From assembly GCA_023101885.1 (NCBI GenBank), contig JALPQD010000138.1, positions 1,046,542 to 1,110,541 of the forward strand: DNA of 64,000 nt. Reading direction: 5' to 3'. Source of the stretch: Typhlomys cinereus. Taxonomy: Eukaryota; Chordata; Mammalia; Rodentia; Platacanthomyidae. The notes under the pieces were generated by a model, which did no database searches, had not been told where the DNA came from, and saw only the letters and a list, made by a program, of their open reading frames with translations. Positions 11,079-21,258 of this stretch are shown here, one piece after another (the stretch's first letter is position 1; the number at the start of each line of letters is the position of its first letter). Made by a program: the position numbers and the translations under genes.

Positions 11079-11876
11079 TCGGTCTTGGCTGGTGCAGGCG
11101 ACACAGAGCTGTCTGCAGTGGAAGGAGCAAGCTCAGGGGCTTGTCCACTGGCCCCAGCGGCAGGAGCAGGAGAACCCAGGGCTGCAAAAACATCCTTTGC
11201 AAGGTCTATATCTGGGGTCTTGAAGTTCCCTTCGTCCATTTTAAAGTCCTCGCCCTGGGAAGGGTTTGTGGCGCTGACGGAGGCAGCCTCGCGTTTCGGG
11301 CTAGCAGGGGCTGTGGCTGCCTCAGGTGGGCTCTTCGCGGCTCCGGGCTGGGTGGGCTCTGGGTCCGGGCCTTTGGTGCTGGGGGCCTCCTGCTTGGCCT
11401 GGGGGGTTTCTGTGGCAGGGGCAGCTGCCGATGCTAGGGGACTGGCTGCCCCGGCTGGAGTGGGGGCTGGGGTAGCGGTTGACTTGCTGGCTGGAGGGAC
11501 CTTGGCGGCCTCCCCGGGGGCGCTGGGACTGAGTACAGCTCCTTGGTTAGCCAGGACGCTAGAGGACAAGTTGCTAGCAGCAGGGGTGGAGGTCGGGGTG
11601 TCACTCAGGTCAACAAGAGGGGCAACCTTGGGGGCCGAGGCTGGGGAGGCAGTGACTCCTGGCCCCTTGGAAGGGGTGGCCTGGCCAGCGGGGACAGAAT
11701 TAGAGTCCGGCACGGCAGTGGCCGGCGGGGCAATACTGGAGGTGAGTGTAGTGGTCTCACTGGTGGGACTGTTCTGAGCAGTGGCAAAGGTTTCGGTGAT
11801 AGTGTCAGAGTTAGTGGTGACGGTGGTGACAGAAGGCAGCATGTCCTCCACAGTGGCCGTGGTATCGGCAGGCAGC
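11079..11876 (-). CDS. NCAM1: NCAM1 exon 18, NCAM-180-specific cytoplasmic insert
   Basis: 798 nt (266 codons), phase 2 on both sides, so inclusion keeps frame. It begins LPADTTATVEDMLPSVTTV and ends SPAPAKTE. The middle is low-complexity, rich in Pro, Ala, Thr and Ser with several PxxP stretches. Near the end is a conserved ordered-looking block, MDEGNFKTPDIDLAKDVFAA. Family knowledge: this insert is neuron-specific, links NCAM-180 to the spectrin cytoskeleton and is enriched at postsynaptic sites. The acceptor is CCTCCCCGCAG and the donor GA|GTACGG, again weak. It is much more GC-rich than its neighbours, which also opens long antisense reading frames. Confidence 0.97.
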
Positions 11877-12850
11877 CTGCGGGGAGGACAGGAAGTAGAA
11901 AGAGAATAGACGATGAAGCCGAGACATGACAGAGAAGGCAGGGCAGGAGGAGGAAGCCAAGGAGAGGATGCCGTGGGTGGGCATGCAGCCACGCACAGCG
12001 GGAACACGGGCCCACAGAGAAACGAGGACGTGGAGAGGAAGCACACGCCCGAGGTGGGCAGAAGAGTACACAGGAGACAACAAAGAACGTGGCGTCTCAA
12101 AGGGACCTGCTGGCCTTCCTCCGCGCTGCTGCCCCTCCAGCTCTCTGCACAGGGCTCCCGTCCCCCACAGAGCTGCCCGGGGCTCCCTGAGGCCACCCTG
12201 GATCTGCTGCAGCTCACCATCCACCTGCTTTAGGCTTCCTAGGCCCCAGGGCAAGTGGACCCAGCTACTGGGCGGATCTCCCTAGGCGGGGATGGGAAAG
12301 CCAGGAACGCGAGGGACCATTATTCCTAAATGGCGCCTAAGAGCCCAGGACTCTTCAAGCCACAGATTCTGTGGTTCTGTGCAACTATTATCTTCAAATT
12401 CATCACCTCCTTGAGAGTCCGAGAAGCATTATAAACATGGCTGGTCGGGGAGGACTCCTGAGATGCCCGGGCAGAAGAGGCCAGGGAACTTGGTCAATTC
12501 CATAGCTTTCCTGGCCCAGAAAATTCCGGACTTCTGAGAAACCCTAGGGGGACTCTGCTAAGCCTCTCGCAGTGAGTTTAGGCTGTTTTCAGAATATGTA
12601 ACTTAGGAACCGGGTCTAGAGACATCCACTTCTGCAGGTATTATTTCTAAAAGAGAGTAGGGTCAGGCCTTGCCTGGCCCAGGGGTCTTCTGAGCAAAGG
12701 GTTCCAGAATCCTGATCACCAGTTCGACTGGGAGCTGCGGTGTGTGTGGGAGGGGGGGCAGGGAACAGGAAAGGTAGGGGTAGGGTGCTGAGGCAGGTGG
12801 GGGAGGGAGGGGCTCTATGAGGAGGTGCCAATCCCTCCTCGTGCACGTAC
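11877..12850 (-). other. NCAM1 intron 17
   Basis: 974 bp, GC-rich near exon 18; nothing else recognised. Confidence 0.85.
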
Positions 12851-12967
12851 TCGGGCTCTGTCAGCGGCGTGGTCTCATTGGGCTCTGTGTGCTTCCCTCC
12901 GTCGTGGTTCGGGGTCCTTTCTTCCTCAGTTCGAACCTCCACAATGGGTTCCTTGGATTCATCTTTC
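12851..12967 (-). CDS. NCAM1: NCAM1 exon 17, shared cytoplasmic segment
   Basis: 117 nt, phase 2 in and out. It encodes [39 protein letters not shown], identical to the mammalian NCAM-140/180 cytoplasmic sequence I recall. It is acidic and Thr/Ser-rich and contains known phosphorylation-prone sites. The acceptor is CTTCTCCACAG and the donor GA|GTACGT, weak at +4 to +6. The donor can join exon 18 (NCAM-180) or exon 19 (NCAM-140), both of which start with a G that completes Glu. Confidence 0.97.
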
Positions 12968-13886
12968 CTGTGGAGAAGAGTTGTGCTGGAAGGTCTCCAG
13001 GGAAAGCTCAGGGGGTCCAGGTCTCTCACCTGAGGCTGGCAGGGTGGGCATCTGAGTCTCTTGAATGGCCCTGGCAAAGTGTGGGGACCTTGAGCATCTA
13101 ATGTAATCACCCCTCATTTGTAAATTAGGGGCAGATGATACCATATACCTTACAGCAGCACAGTGTAGGTAAAGACTCAAATGCATATACATATACCTGG
13201 ATAGGCATGCATTTTCCTAAGCATGTGTGTGGATGACTGTGTGTCTTCATGTGCATGCTCATAGCGCTCCTGGTACTTGTGGTGCTAAACAATGTTTTCC
13301 CTTCTCTGCTTGTTCCAGCTCAATCCTGCCCAGCTAGGGTCTTCAAAGGTTCAGGACCTGCCTCTCCAACAGATGCTGCCAGAGGGAGCAACATTTGGAT
13401 TGTCAACTGTGTAGAGTCAGGAAATTGTATCCATTTTGCTCAGGTTGTGCCATAGAGCCAGGAAACAGGGCCTTGTCCTCAGGAGCTGCAGGCAGTATCT
13501 TTGTTGAGTGACAGATGTGTGAACGAGTAGCGGACGTGAAATAAGTGTCTCTCTCTAAAGCCAGTCTCCTCCATCATGGATCCTCTCCAGAATTAGTCCA
13601 CAAAAACCCCCTATTCTGAACTTCTCAAGGATCCTCAAACCTTGGTGAGATCCAAAGTGGACTCAAGACGCTACTTTTTTAAACAGGCACCCACTTCCCT
13701 GCTCCCCCTTACCCCAAAGCCATGGGAACAGAGATTTGCTGTAACGACTTTGTTTGCCTCTTAGAGTTTTCAGGTGGAAAGAGCGAAGCTAAAGGACAGG
13801 TCACCATGGCGCTCATGGAGGCTCTTGGGTGACACCGTGCTAGGATACACAGCCTGGGCCGCAGTGGCCAGCGGGTTTACACTCAC
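12968..13886 (-). other. NCAM1 intron 16
   Basis: 919 bp, nothing further recognised. Confidence 0.85.
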
Positions 13887-14094
13887 GAGAAGGCGGCCTT
13901 GCCCTCCTCCATGTCCTTGCCCTTGGCTCCAGGTCCAGCTTTTCCACATAGGTTGACAGCGATGCACATCAGCAGGCCACACTTGTTCAGGAAGTAGCAA
14001 GTGATGTCCACGACCACCAGGAGGAGGACGAAGATGACGATGAGGATTCCCACAATGGCACCGGTGCTCAGACCTGAGGTGGGGCTGCCGTTGG
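13887..14094 (-). CDS. NCAM1: NCAM1 exon 16, transmembrane segment
   Basis: 208 nt, phase 1 in and phase 2 out. It encodes ANGSPTSGLST, a hydrophobic helix GAIVGILIVIFVLLLVVV, then the juxtamembrane DITCYFLNKCGLLMCIAVN and LCGKAGPGAKGKDMEEGKAAF. The four cysteines of this stretch (C in ITC, NKC, LMC, NLC) are the region known to be palmitoylated in NCAM-140/180. Human reads CGLFMC as I recall; here Phe is Leu. The acceptor is CCCCCTTAAG and the donor TCTC|GTGAGT. This exon defines the transmembrane isoforms and is joined to exon 14 when exon 15 is skipped. Confidence 0.97.
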
Positions 14095-15319
14095 CTTAAG
14101 GGGGAGAGACACAGCTGGTGGTTAGAACACTGAAATGTGCAGGACCCTCAACCCTGCAGGTCACCTGCCCCGGGGAGTAGATTAGGGACCAGAGGACAAA
14201 ACCGAGGTGTCTGGACTCAGGGCTGTCTATGCCTGTGCGGAGAGAGGGGAGGGTCTCTACTCCTTCTAGAGGGGAGACAGCGACCTCATCTCATCAAGGG
14301 GACAAGGGCCTGGGGCTCCCACAAATCAGGGTGAGAGAGGGGACTGTAACCTCTGTCTTTATCCCTGCCCTTCACCTCCTAGCCTCCCCAGCCTTCCGCT
14401 GGCTTCCTAAGTTCTGGGAGTGGCTGGGCCCAGTTGGATGGTGCCTGATAACACTAGGTAAAAATGAAGCAAAGCTGGCTTCAGGCTGCTCAGTGGCTTT
14501 AGGAGTATTGAGGGAGTATTGGGGTTCCCAGGACTTCCTTGACTCTTGAGGGGACGTTGGGTCCTCTATTTTCTCTTTTCCTTGGAGGATGGAGTCCAAA
14601 GGAGTACCCTGGGGTCACAGTTCACCTTCCTCTGCTGCACCCCAAGAAGTCAGATGGAGCCTGTGTGCCAGGAGGTATGGAGGCCTCCCCAGGCCCCAGG
14701 GTAAGGTGAAAGGTCTGGGAATACTCACCGTGTGGGAGCCAGGCATGCTCGGAGCAGACTCCAGGCAAGTCAGCAGACACACTCAGAGCCGCACACTCCA
14801 CAGACAGGCGAGCTCACACGAGGGACAAATGTCCACAAGACCACATTCTCACATCCCTCCCACACCTGTCTCCAACTGGGCTGACTCTATCTATCACTCC
14901 TGGTGTCTATCAATAGTCCCTCGGGGCCACGAGTTACTGAGGCTACCACAGGACACCGGATCAACCTCCTTCATGGCCTTGCTGATATCAGCTTCTACCA
15001 AAGCTTCTACCAAACCCTACACAGAGCTTCACCTACAAGTCAACAAAGAAACAATGGTGTAAGACTAACATACAAGCACTTCCCAAGTATCTTTCTTCTA
15101 GAAGTCTTGCGGACCAGACATACAACTTCATTCTACCACTAGATCTTGTCGGGTGCTACCTGTGTTCTTGAGGACTGTGTTCTATAGACTGGAAACAAAA
15201 ATGAATGCCAACACAGTCCACTATACTTGGTCAATTGTCACATGTGGCCTGCCAATCATGTTTTATGCCATCTGGAAGGAATGTATGACCCAGGATAACT
15301 GGCCTTATAGATGAACTAT

Positions 15320-15441
15320 CATTTTTTTTTTTTTTGATAGCTTTGGTTTTGGGGTCAGCATCTCACTAGCCTGGAAATTCCGACCTCCTGCCTTTGCTTC
15401 CCAAATGCAGGGATTATAGGTGCACACCACCACGTCTGGCT
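15320..15441 (-). mobile_element. B1-like SINE
   Basis: The reverse complement has GCCAGACGTGGTGGTGTGCA and AATCCCTGCATTTGGGAAGC, B1 landmarks, followed by an A-rich tail (T run 15322-15335 on plus). Confidence 0.75.
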
Positions 15442-15924
15442 GCCATTTTGATCTCCCACAGCCTAAGCTCTGGGGAGCAACTCGGTTTAGCTCAGGAGTC
15501 TTGGGCATTGGGGAGTCTCTCCAGAACTTTCTCAATGGACTTTATTTCAGACTTCAGTTCTGGCCCAGCATGTCAGAAAGGATCATCCATAACCTGTTCC
15601 TCGGGAACCCCGAGGCCTAAGCTGCAGGAGACCCCTCTCTTGCAAATGTTTTGCCTCTTTGAAGACCTTGGCTTATTTCCCAGCCTTTCTTCCTCAGGTT
15701 CTAAGGCTGGTTCTTTCCAGTGTTTCACTTGAAGATCCTAACCCATGCCTCTGGGAGGGCCTAGGACTGCCCAAGAACTCTGGCTCCCTGGTATCTGGAC
15801 TTTGACAGTAGAGCAGTCCCAGGGTCCAGCTCTCAGCTAAGATGGGTCATTTTCCTAGAAGCCCCTCTTGAGAACTTCCGCCATGGCTTTTGCTCATGCA
15901 AAAGTAAGGAAAGAGCTTTAGTAT

Positions 15925-16200
15925 GGAGGTTGGATCCCTGAGCTGAACGCTCTAGGATGAGTGCATGTGACATCTACCCAAGCCATCAGAAGAGCCAAGA
16001 GGACTGTGGTGGGAACTCTCTTCACCTCTGCAGTTCTCCTCAACAAACCTGTGATTCTCATGTCAGCCCTTGGGGGTTCCTGTTCTGCTCTCTGCCGCAC
16101 TGTTCAATGCCCAAGAAGTACCCTACTGGTGGGAAGTGTTCAAGGCTCCCCATGTTTGCCCTGCAAGGGAAAGTTATCTTAAGCCTGGAGCTGTCTCTCA
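15925..16200. repeat. Duplicated block, copy 1
   Basis: It shares ordered stretches with 19440-19665, including GAGGACTGTGGTGGGAACT and TCTCCTCAACA.ACC. See copy 2. Confidence 0.7.
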
Positions 16201-16327
16201 TTCCACAAGCTGGCACGAAGCCACAGTAGCCTACGACGTCAGAGGCTGGTAGGTGTGAAGTGTCCACAAGGAACACAAAGCCTGCTCTGGGGCTGGGATA
16301 CATCTCTATGTGTCTGTCTTAATGGCA

Positions 16328-16455
16328 CTTTTTTTCTTCCGTTTTTGAGACAGGATATCACTCTGTAGCTCAGAGCTGACCTGGAACTCATGGCAATTCT
16401 CCTGCCTCTGCCTCATGAGAGCTCAGATTATAGGCAATGAGCTGCCGTGTCCATC
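16328..16455 (-). mobile_element. B1-like SINE, diverged
   Basis: The plus strand reads TTTTTGAGACAGGATATCAC then GACCTGGAACTCATGGCAAT and CTGCCTCTGCCTC, a reversed B1. Confidence 0.7.
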
Positions 16456-18913
16456 TCGATGGTTTGATTCTACATCCTGAGGTCGGTATGTGAATACAGA
16501 GTGACTGCTCTGATCTCTAAAGAGGAAACAGGAATTCCTGAAAACATTCCAGGGGGTCACCAGAATGACAGAGCTCTGTACTGTGCATAGACATGAAGTA
16601 GGACAGTGTCTCCTTTTCAGCCCTTTCCCTGGTATAGCAGACCTGTACGTGGTGACTTCTGTCCAGTTTTGTGATCCTTGTGATTCAGGGTATGATCTCA
16701 CGAATGCAGCCCAGCCCAGACCTGATAAACCCATCAAGTTACCCTTTCCCCAAAGACCTGGCTGATTCCTTGTCTGGGATACTTGCTCCATGAGGCACAT
16801 CCCAGGTCTCGCAGGCTACGGTGCCGTGAGAGAGGCTTCCACTAATATCTTTACCTTTCTTACCAATATCTGCCATTTTCCGTTTATTTAAATGTGAACT
16901 CTCTCTGGCCATCTCTTTAGAATACTCTGACAACTGCTCTGTTTCTTTTCTGTCTCCCCAGCAACCAGGATAACTATCTTGTGGCAAATGTTCATAGAAT
17001 GTTTGTTGGACGACTGGATGAGTGTTTAACCTGGAGGTGGGAACACCATCTCAAAATACCTAAGAGTGTCTTGTGAGAAGGAAAAGTCACCTTTATTCTG
17101 TCAGGTACCAACGGATACTAATTATAGGGGTGGGGCTGACAGCAGCCTTTTATGAGGAGAGACTGAGAAGCAGAGGTAGTCAGATGGTGTGAGCGGGCCT
17201 GGGAGCTCCTCGTTGCTTAAGGCATCAAAGCAGAGACAGAATGACAACCTGGCAGGGATGTTGTGGTACTATGGACGAAGAAGCCCAGAAAGAGGATGGA
17301 CTGCAAGTCCTTTTCAATCACAAATGTTTGCCTCTCATTCCAGCTCAGAACCCTACAGTACTCCACATATGTTGATTCCCAGCTGCCACTCTCCACAGTA
17401 CACACAGGGAAGGACTTCGGGAAAACTGAAAGACTCGGTAGACCCCCTCTCCTTCCACATTGATCCTTGTGATTTTGTTTTTGTACAAAAACCAAACACC
17501 TTTCAACGCAATCATTCTCTATCTGCAGTGGACTGTTTTCAGGGCGCCTTCCTAAACATGCAGAATCGGGGGCTCCCCAGTTCTATGGAGCAAGAATTAC
17601 TGGGGATAAGGCTCAGGAATCAGGATCTGAGGAAGTGCCACAGTTCCCAGGTCTTCCCTCCCTGACTCACATGCCACTCACAGCTGTTCCCATGACTCAG
17701 CACCAAGAAAGCTCCATCTCCTGCCCCGTGACTCCGACCATGTGGACTCATTCTGATGTGGTGGCTACACCAAGAGAAAGCAAAGACTCTTTCCTAAAAG
17801 AAGGGCCACCCAGTTGGCTGCTGCTAAGATCTGATACTTTGAGAGCATTCTTCCTCAGGTCAGAGGAGAGTGTTGACTGTGCTGACAGAGAGATATAAAT
17901 AAGGAGTCGGCTATGGTACAGACGAAAGGGTAACCTAGGCAACCCTCCTGCTGGAGGGCACAGAGTTAGTTGGTTTAGTTGATGCTAAACCTGCATTTCT
18001 TGCAGCATGTCATGAAGGGTCAAGTAAAAGCCTTTGAGGCATACCTCTGCCACGAGCTTCCCCTTGACCTTCCAGACCAACCTACCCAGGAGGCTTGCGT
18101 GCAAAGATAGCCCCCTGGAAGCAGCTTCTCCACATTCTCCAAGATCACTGGTGCCCTGAGCACTGAGTGCCAGGCAGAGGCAGGCTGCCTCCTGTAACTC
18201 TTGGCTTGGGAGAGCTTGGCATTCAAGCAGAAACATATTCACCCCAAGATTGAGACCCACCTTATGACCTCAAATGGTTCCCACATTTTCAGGTGCCCCG
18301 TGGGCCTGAGTCATTGTGCCATGTCCCCTAGATACAGAAGTCCCTGTCCTTTACCCCTACAGGACTCTCAGACTGTCAGAATAGTTGAACTTGGAGTCTG
18401 ATTTCCTCGCAACCCCCTTTCATGTCTGCTTGCGCCTTCCTGGAACTGTTTATGCACTGAATCCAGTTGGCAAAGAAACTTCCCCGGTTTCTATCACAAC
18501 CTCCCCGTGTGCCTTTTGTTTGGAGGAGGAAAGATTGCTATGCAGTTGGAAGACTTTGCTACAGAGCTATGCATCTCGGGGCTTTGAATGTGACCCCATC
18601 TTCTGGACAACCACCTCCCCAGTTCTGCAAAGGTTCACTCCCTTCCTGTCTGCTGAGGTGTCCAAGGCAGAGAACGTTAGGTAGGATGGTCGAGAAAGAC
18701 ATAGTGATGCCCATGAGGAACGGAAGGCATGTCCTTGGCTAGAACGTTACTCCTCTGGCTGCCAGTGTGGGATCCAGTGTAAATGTCTCCCCAGGTAACC
18801 AGTTATCAAGTGCAAGGTGAGGTGGAAGGAAAGGGTTTTTGGCACTGTGGTGAACACAACCCTCAAATAAAATCAAAACACGCTGATGAGTTCACATGAC
18901 CTGTTATACATCC

Positions 18914-18919
18914 TTTAAT
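18914..18919 (-). terminator. Candidate distal poly(A) signal of NCAM-120
   Basis: ATTAAA on the minus strand with a GU/U-rich downstream element 30-65 nt further on. It is placed by sequence and expected mRNA length only. Confidence 0.5.
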
Positions 18920-19439
18920 AATGCAAACTTCATAAAGTCTGGCTGATTATCTACACAACAACGTTAGCATTCTTATTAGTAGAAAAAATGTGATCTGAAC
19001 CTGCTGTATAAATATTCCAGAAATGAGCAGAGAACCCAATCGTCTACTGGGCATGGGCAGCCCTGATACCGCGTGCACATGTGGAGGGACGTGGGGAGGC
19101 TGAGCAGGGCAGAACAAGCTCACTCCCTCAGGTTTTACCTGAGGGCTGCTCTCTTAGGAACTCCTGGCAGGGCTGGGGGCCACACCCTTCCCAGGGAGCT
19201 CAGTGTTGGGTGCAGCCAGTGTGCACTGACCTGGTGTCTTGCAGGGTATACCACAGCAAACCACAGGCCTGGGGTAATGAACCCAAAGGTTTTTCCAGCT
19301 AAGGGCTGATGGGTCCTGGGGAAGTGCTGAGGAGATGGGGACACCCAGGCCCCTCCACATTTAGGCTTAGACTTCTACGGTTCTTTTAGAATTGCTGACA
19401 CTGGTCTCCTGTGGGTCGTACGTCTGGGACCAGGTTTAG

Positions 19440-19665
19440 GTGGACCCCTGAGCTGAGCGGCTCCTGGGGTGAACACGTGTGACATCAGAAGGGACAGGAG
19501 GACTGTGGTGGGAACTTTTCTGTCATCCTGTAGCTCTCCTCAACAGACCCATAAACGTTTCTATTCCTTTCTCTGTTGCACTGCCCTGTGCCCGAGAGCT
19601 ACCCTGCTTCACGTGCTGCTGAGAAGAGGTCAAGGCTACAGGGCAAAAGTTGTAGCAGGGAGAGA
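19440..19665. repeat. Duplicated block, copy 2 (in NCAM-120 3'UTR)
   Basis: It aligns with 15925-16200 over about 230 bp in the same orientation with several small gaps. It may be a local duplication or two copies of an unrecognised dispersed repeat. Confidence 0.7.
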
Positions 19666-20890
19666 GGCACTTCTAGTCTGAGCAGCTGGACAGTGTAAAG
19701 CCTCTATGCTGAACGCTGGGGACACCAGCAGGTACTGCTGGCTTTGCCTGCACGACACAGCTTGGGTTCATCTGGAGTCCCCAAGGGGAAGAGCTGGTTT
19801 CTGAGCATTAGAAATTAACAACAGAAAAAAAAATATGCAAAGAACCAAAAAAAAAAAAAAAAGAACATAAATCAAACTTCTGTAGAGGTGCTCAGAGAAG
19901 AGACAGGTACACTGACAGGTGCTACGATGGGAAAGGACTTTTCATTCAGTAGAGGGTCAGTATCCCCCAAGTTCGCATGCTGATGTTTCTGCACGGAACT
20001 CAGCCCTGGGTCTCCGTTGCACCTTGAAAAACACACCCACCTCCTCTCTTGGGAGAACCCACGATCGTGGACAGGAGCTCTTGGCTTTTCATGAGATCAT
20101 GACATCATGAGGGAAGCTGGGCATTCTGGGAGTGCTGACAGGTTGACTGAGCCCTAATTCACTGACACTCTGGGGGAGCAGTCTGTCCCTCATCCCTCAC
20201 CGAGTGTGCCCTCACGAGCGTATGTGGTGATAGTGAGGGGGGCTTATGCCTGGTTCGCAGTGGGCGCTTCCAGTCTGCTTGGTATCCTGTGCTTAGGGCC
20301 ACAGCCCCCAAGACCCAGAAGCTTGGTGCTGATCCGAGGCCCACTACTATGCAGTAGCGGAGGTACCTCTGCTTGGAGGCGGACATCCTTCAAAGCCAAC
20401 ATGTGCTAGGCACGTCACAGCTTGGCTTTCTTCACAGAAGGTGCTGGGGGAAACACCAGCTACAGAGCACCTTCCAGAAAGTTCATCACCCTCAGCAAAC
20501 AACCAACGAGTTCAATTTTTCCCACCACATGGGCAACAGGGGGACTTAATTTGCCCATCACGTCAGCAGAGAACTCAGGAGAGTTACCATGTGTGGCTCT
20601 TTCAACACGGGCCCTTAAATACTCATGTGCAAGCAAAGCCAACTATCTGCGACAGGGCAGAGGAGGGCACAGGGTTAGAATGAGGGGGCACGTGTGGCGA
20701 TCGCAACGATCTTGAGAGAGCCAACTTTAGAGTGTACCTAGAATTCTTCCTCTGTTACGGTTTAGGTATGAACAATAATAGCCCTCCCCAGACCCTCCAA
20801 AAACCAATCGTAGCAGATAGAAACCTCTCTGTAAACCTAGCATAATGTCTTTTTAAAAAATATTGTTGAAAGAAAGATCTGCCAGATTCT

Positions 20891-20895
20891 TGTGC

Positions 20896-20935
<40 letters not shown>
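20891..20935. repeat. GT microsatellite
   Basis: (TG)n of about 45 bp in the exon 15 3'UTR. Confidence 0.95.
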
Positions 20936-20938
<3 letters not shown>

Positions 20939-21178
20939 AAATTGTTATTAAAAAGGGGACATACTCCTTAGGAAGTGGCACAAAGGTATCAATGAATGGC
21001 CAAATGTCAGGAGGTAAAGCTTTTTCCAATGGCAAAAAACCTTCCTCTTCTATACACAATGCTTGCTCAGTGGCCATGGCTGGGCCATTGTAGTCTTTAC
21101 AGTTTCTTCCAAAGGGGAACAATGATCACTTTCATAGCAACTGGATCTTTAAGCAACTTAATTTCTGTGTTCAAGTTC

Positions 21179-21258
21179 CTAACAGAGCAAAAGAAGAGTC
21201 ACTGCAGAGAAAAGCAATGAGACAAAGGTGTAGGATGCAGAATTGCCTCCCAAGGTAG
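21179..21258 (-). CDS. NCAM1: NCAM1 exon 15, GPI-anchor terminal exon of NCAM-120
   Basis: The acceptor TGAACCTGCAG is followed by an 80-nt coding part that completes Ala and reads ATLGGNSASYTFVSLLFS then AVTLLLLC and TAG. This small/hydrophilic-to-hydrophobic tail is a GPI-attachment signal: a small-residue cleavage region, a short spacer and a hydrophobic C-terminus with nothing after it. It matches the NCAM-120 ending I know. It yields the lipid-anchored form typical of glia and muscle. Because it carries its own stop and poly(A) site, its use excludes exons 16-19. No donor is needed. Confidence 0.96.

Larger units (their letters stand above)
14095..18894 (-). other. Intron between NCAM-120 poly(A) site and exon 16
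   Basis: Intronic for transmembrane forms. It holds two B1-like SINEs and one copy of a block duplicated at 19.4 kb; otherwise no feature recognised. Confidence 0.7.
18895..21178 (-). other. NCAM1: NCAM-120 3'UTR (exon 15), predicted extent
   Basis: The sequence after the exon 15 stop. The best distal poly(A) signal seen is ATTAAA at 18914-18919 (minus strand), followed by a GU-rich stretch around 18850-18885 (GTGTTTTGATTTTATTTG). This gives a 2.3-kb UTR, compatible with the larger (about 5.2 kb) NCAM-120 mRNA known in rodents. I did not find a convincing signal for the shorter mRNA near 20.7 kb. The UTR includes a (CA)n repeat in the transcript (20891-20935 on the plus strand) about 250 nt after the stop. 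An AATAAA further on, at 17092-17097, is an alternative end. Confidence 0.6.

Noticed and set aside
11085..11777. A 230-codon open frame on the plus strand
   Set aside because: It is antisense to exon 18; the GC-rich low-complexity coding sequence opens the opposite frame. No independent support.
10880..12220. A 446-codon minus-strand frame read as one protein
   Set aside because: Only 11079-11876 is exon 18; the flanks are intron that happens to be open beyond a good acceptor and donor.
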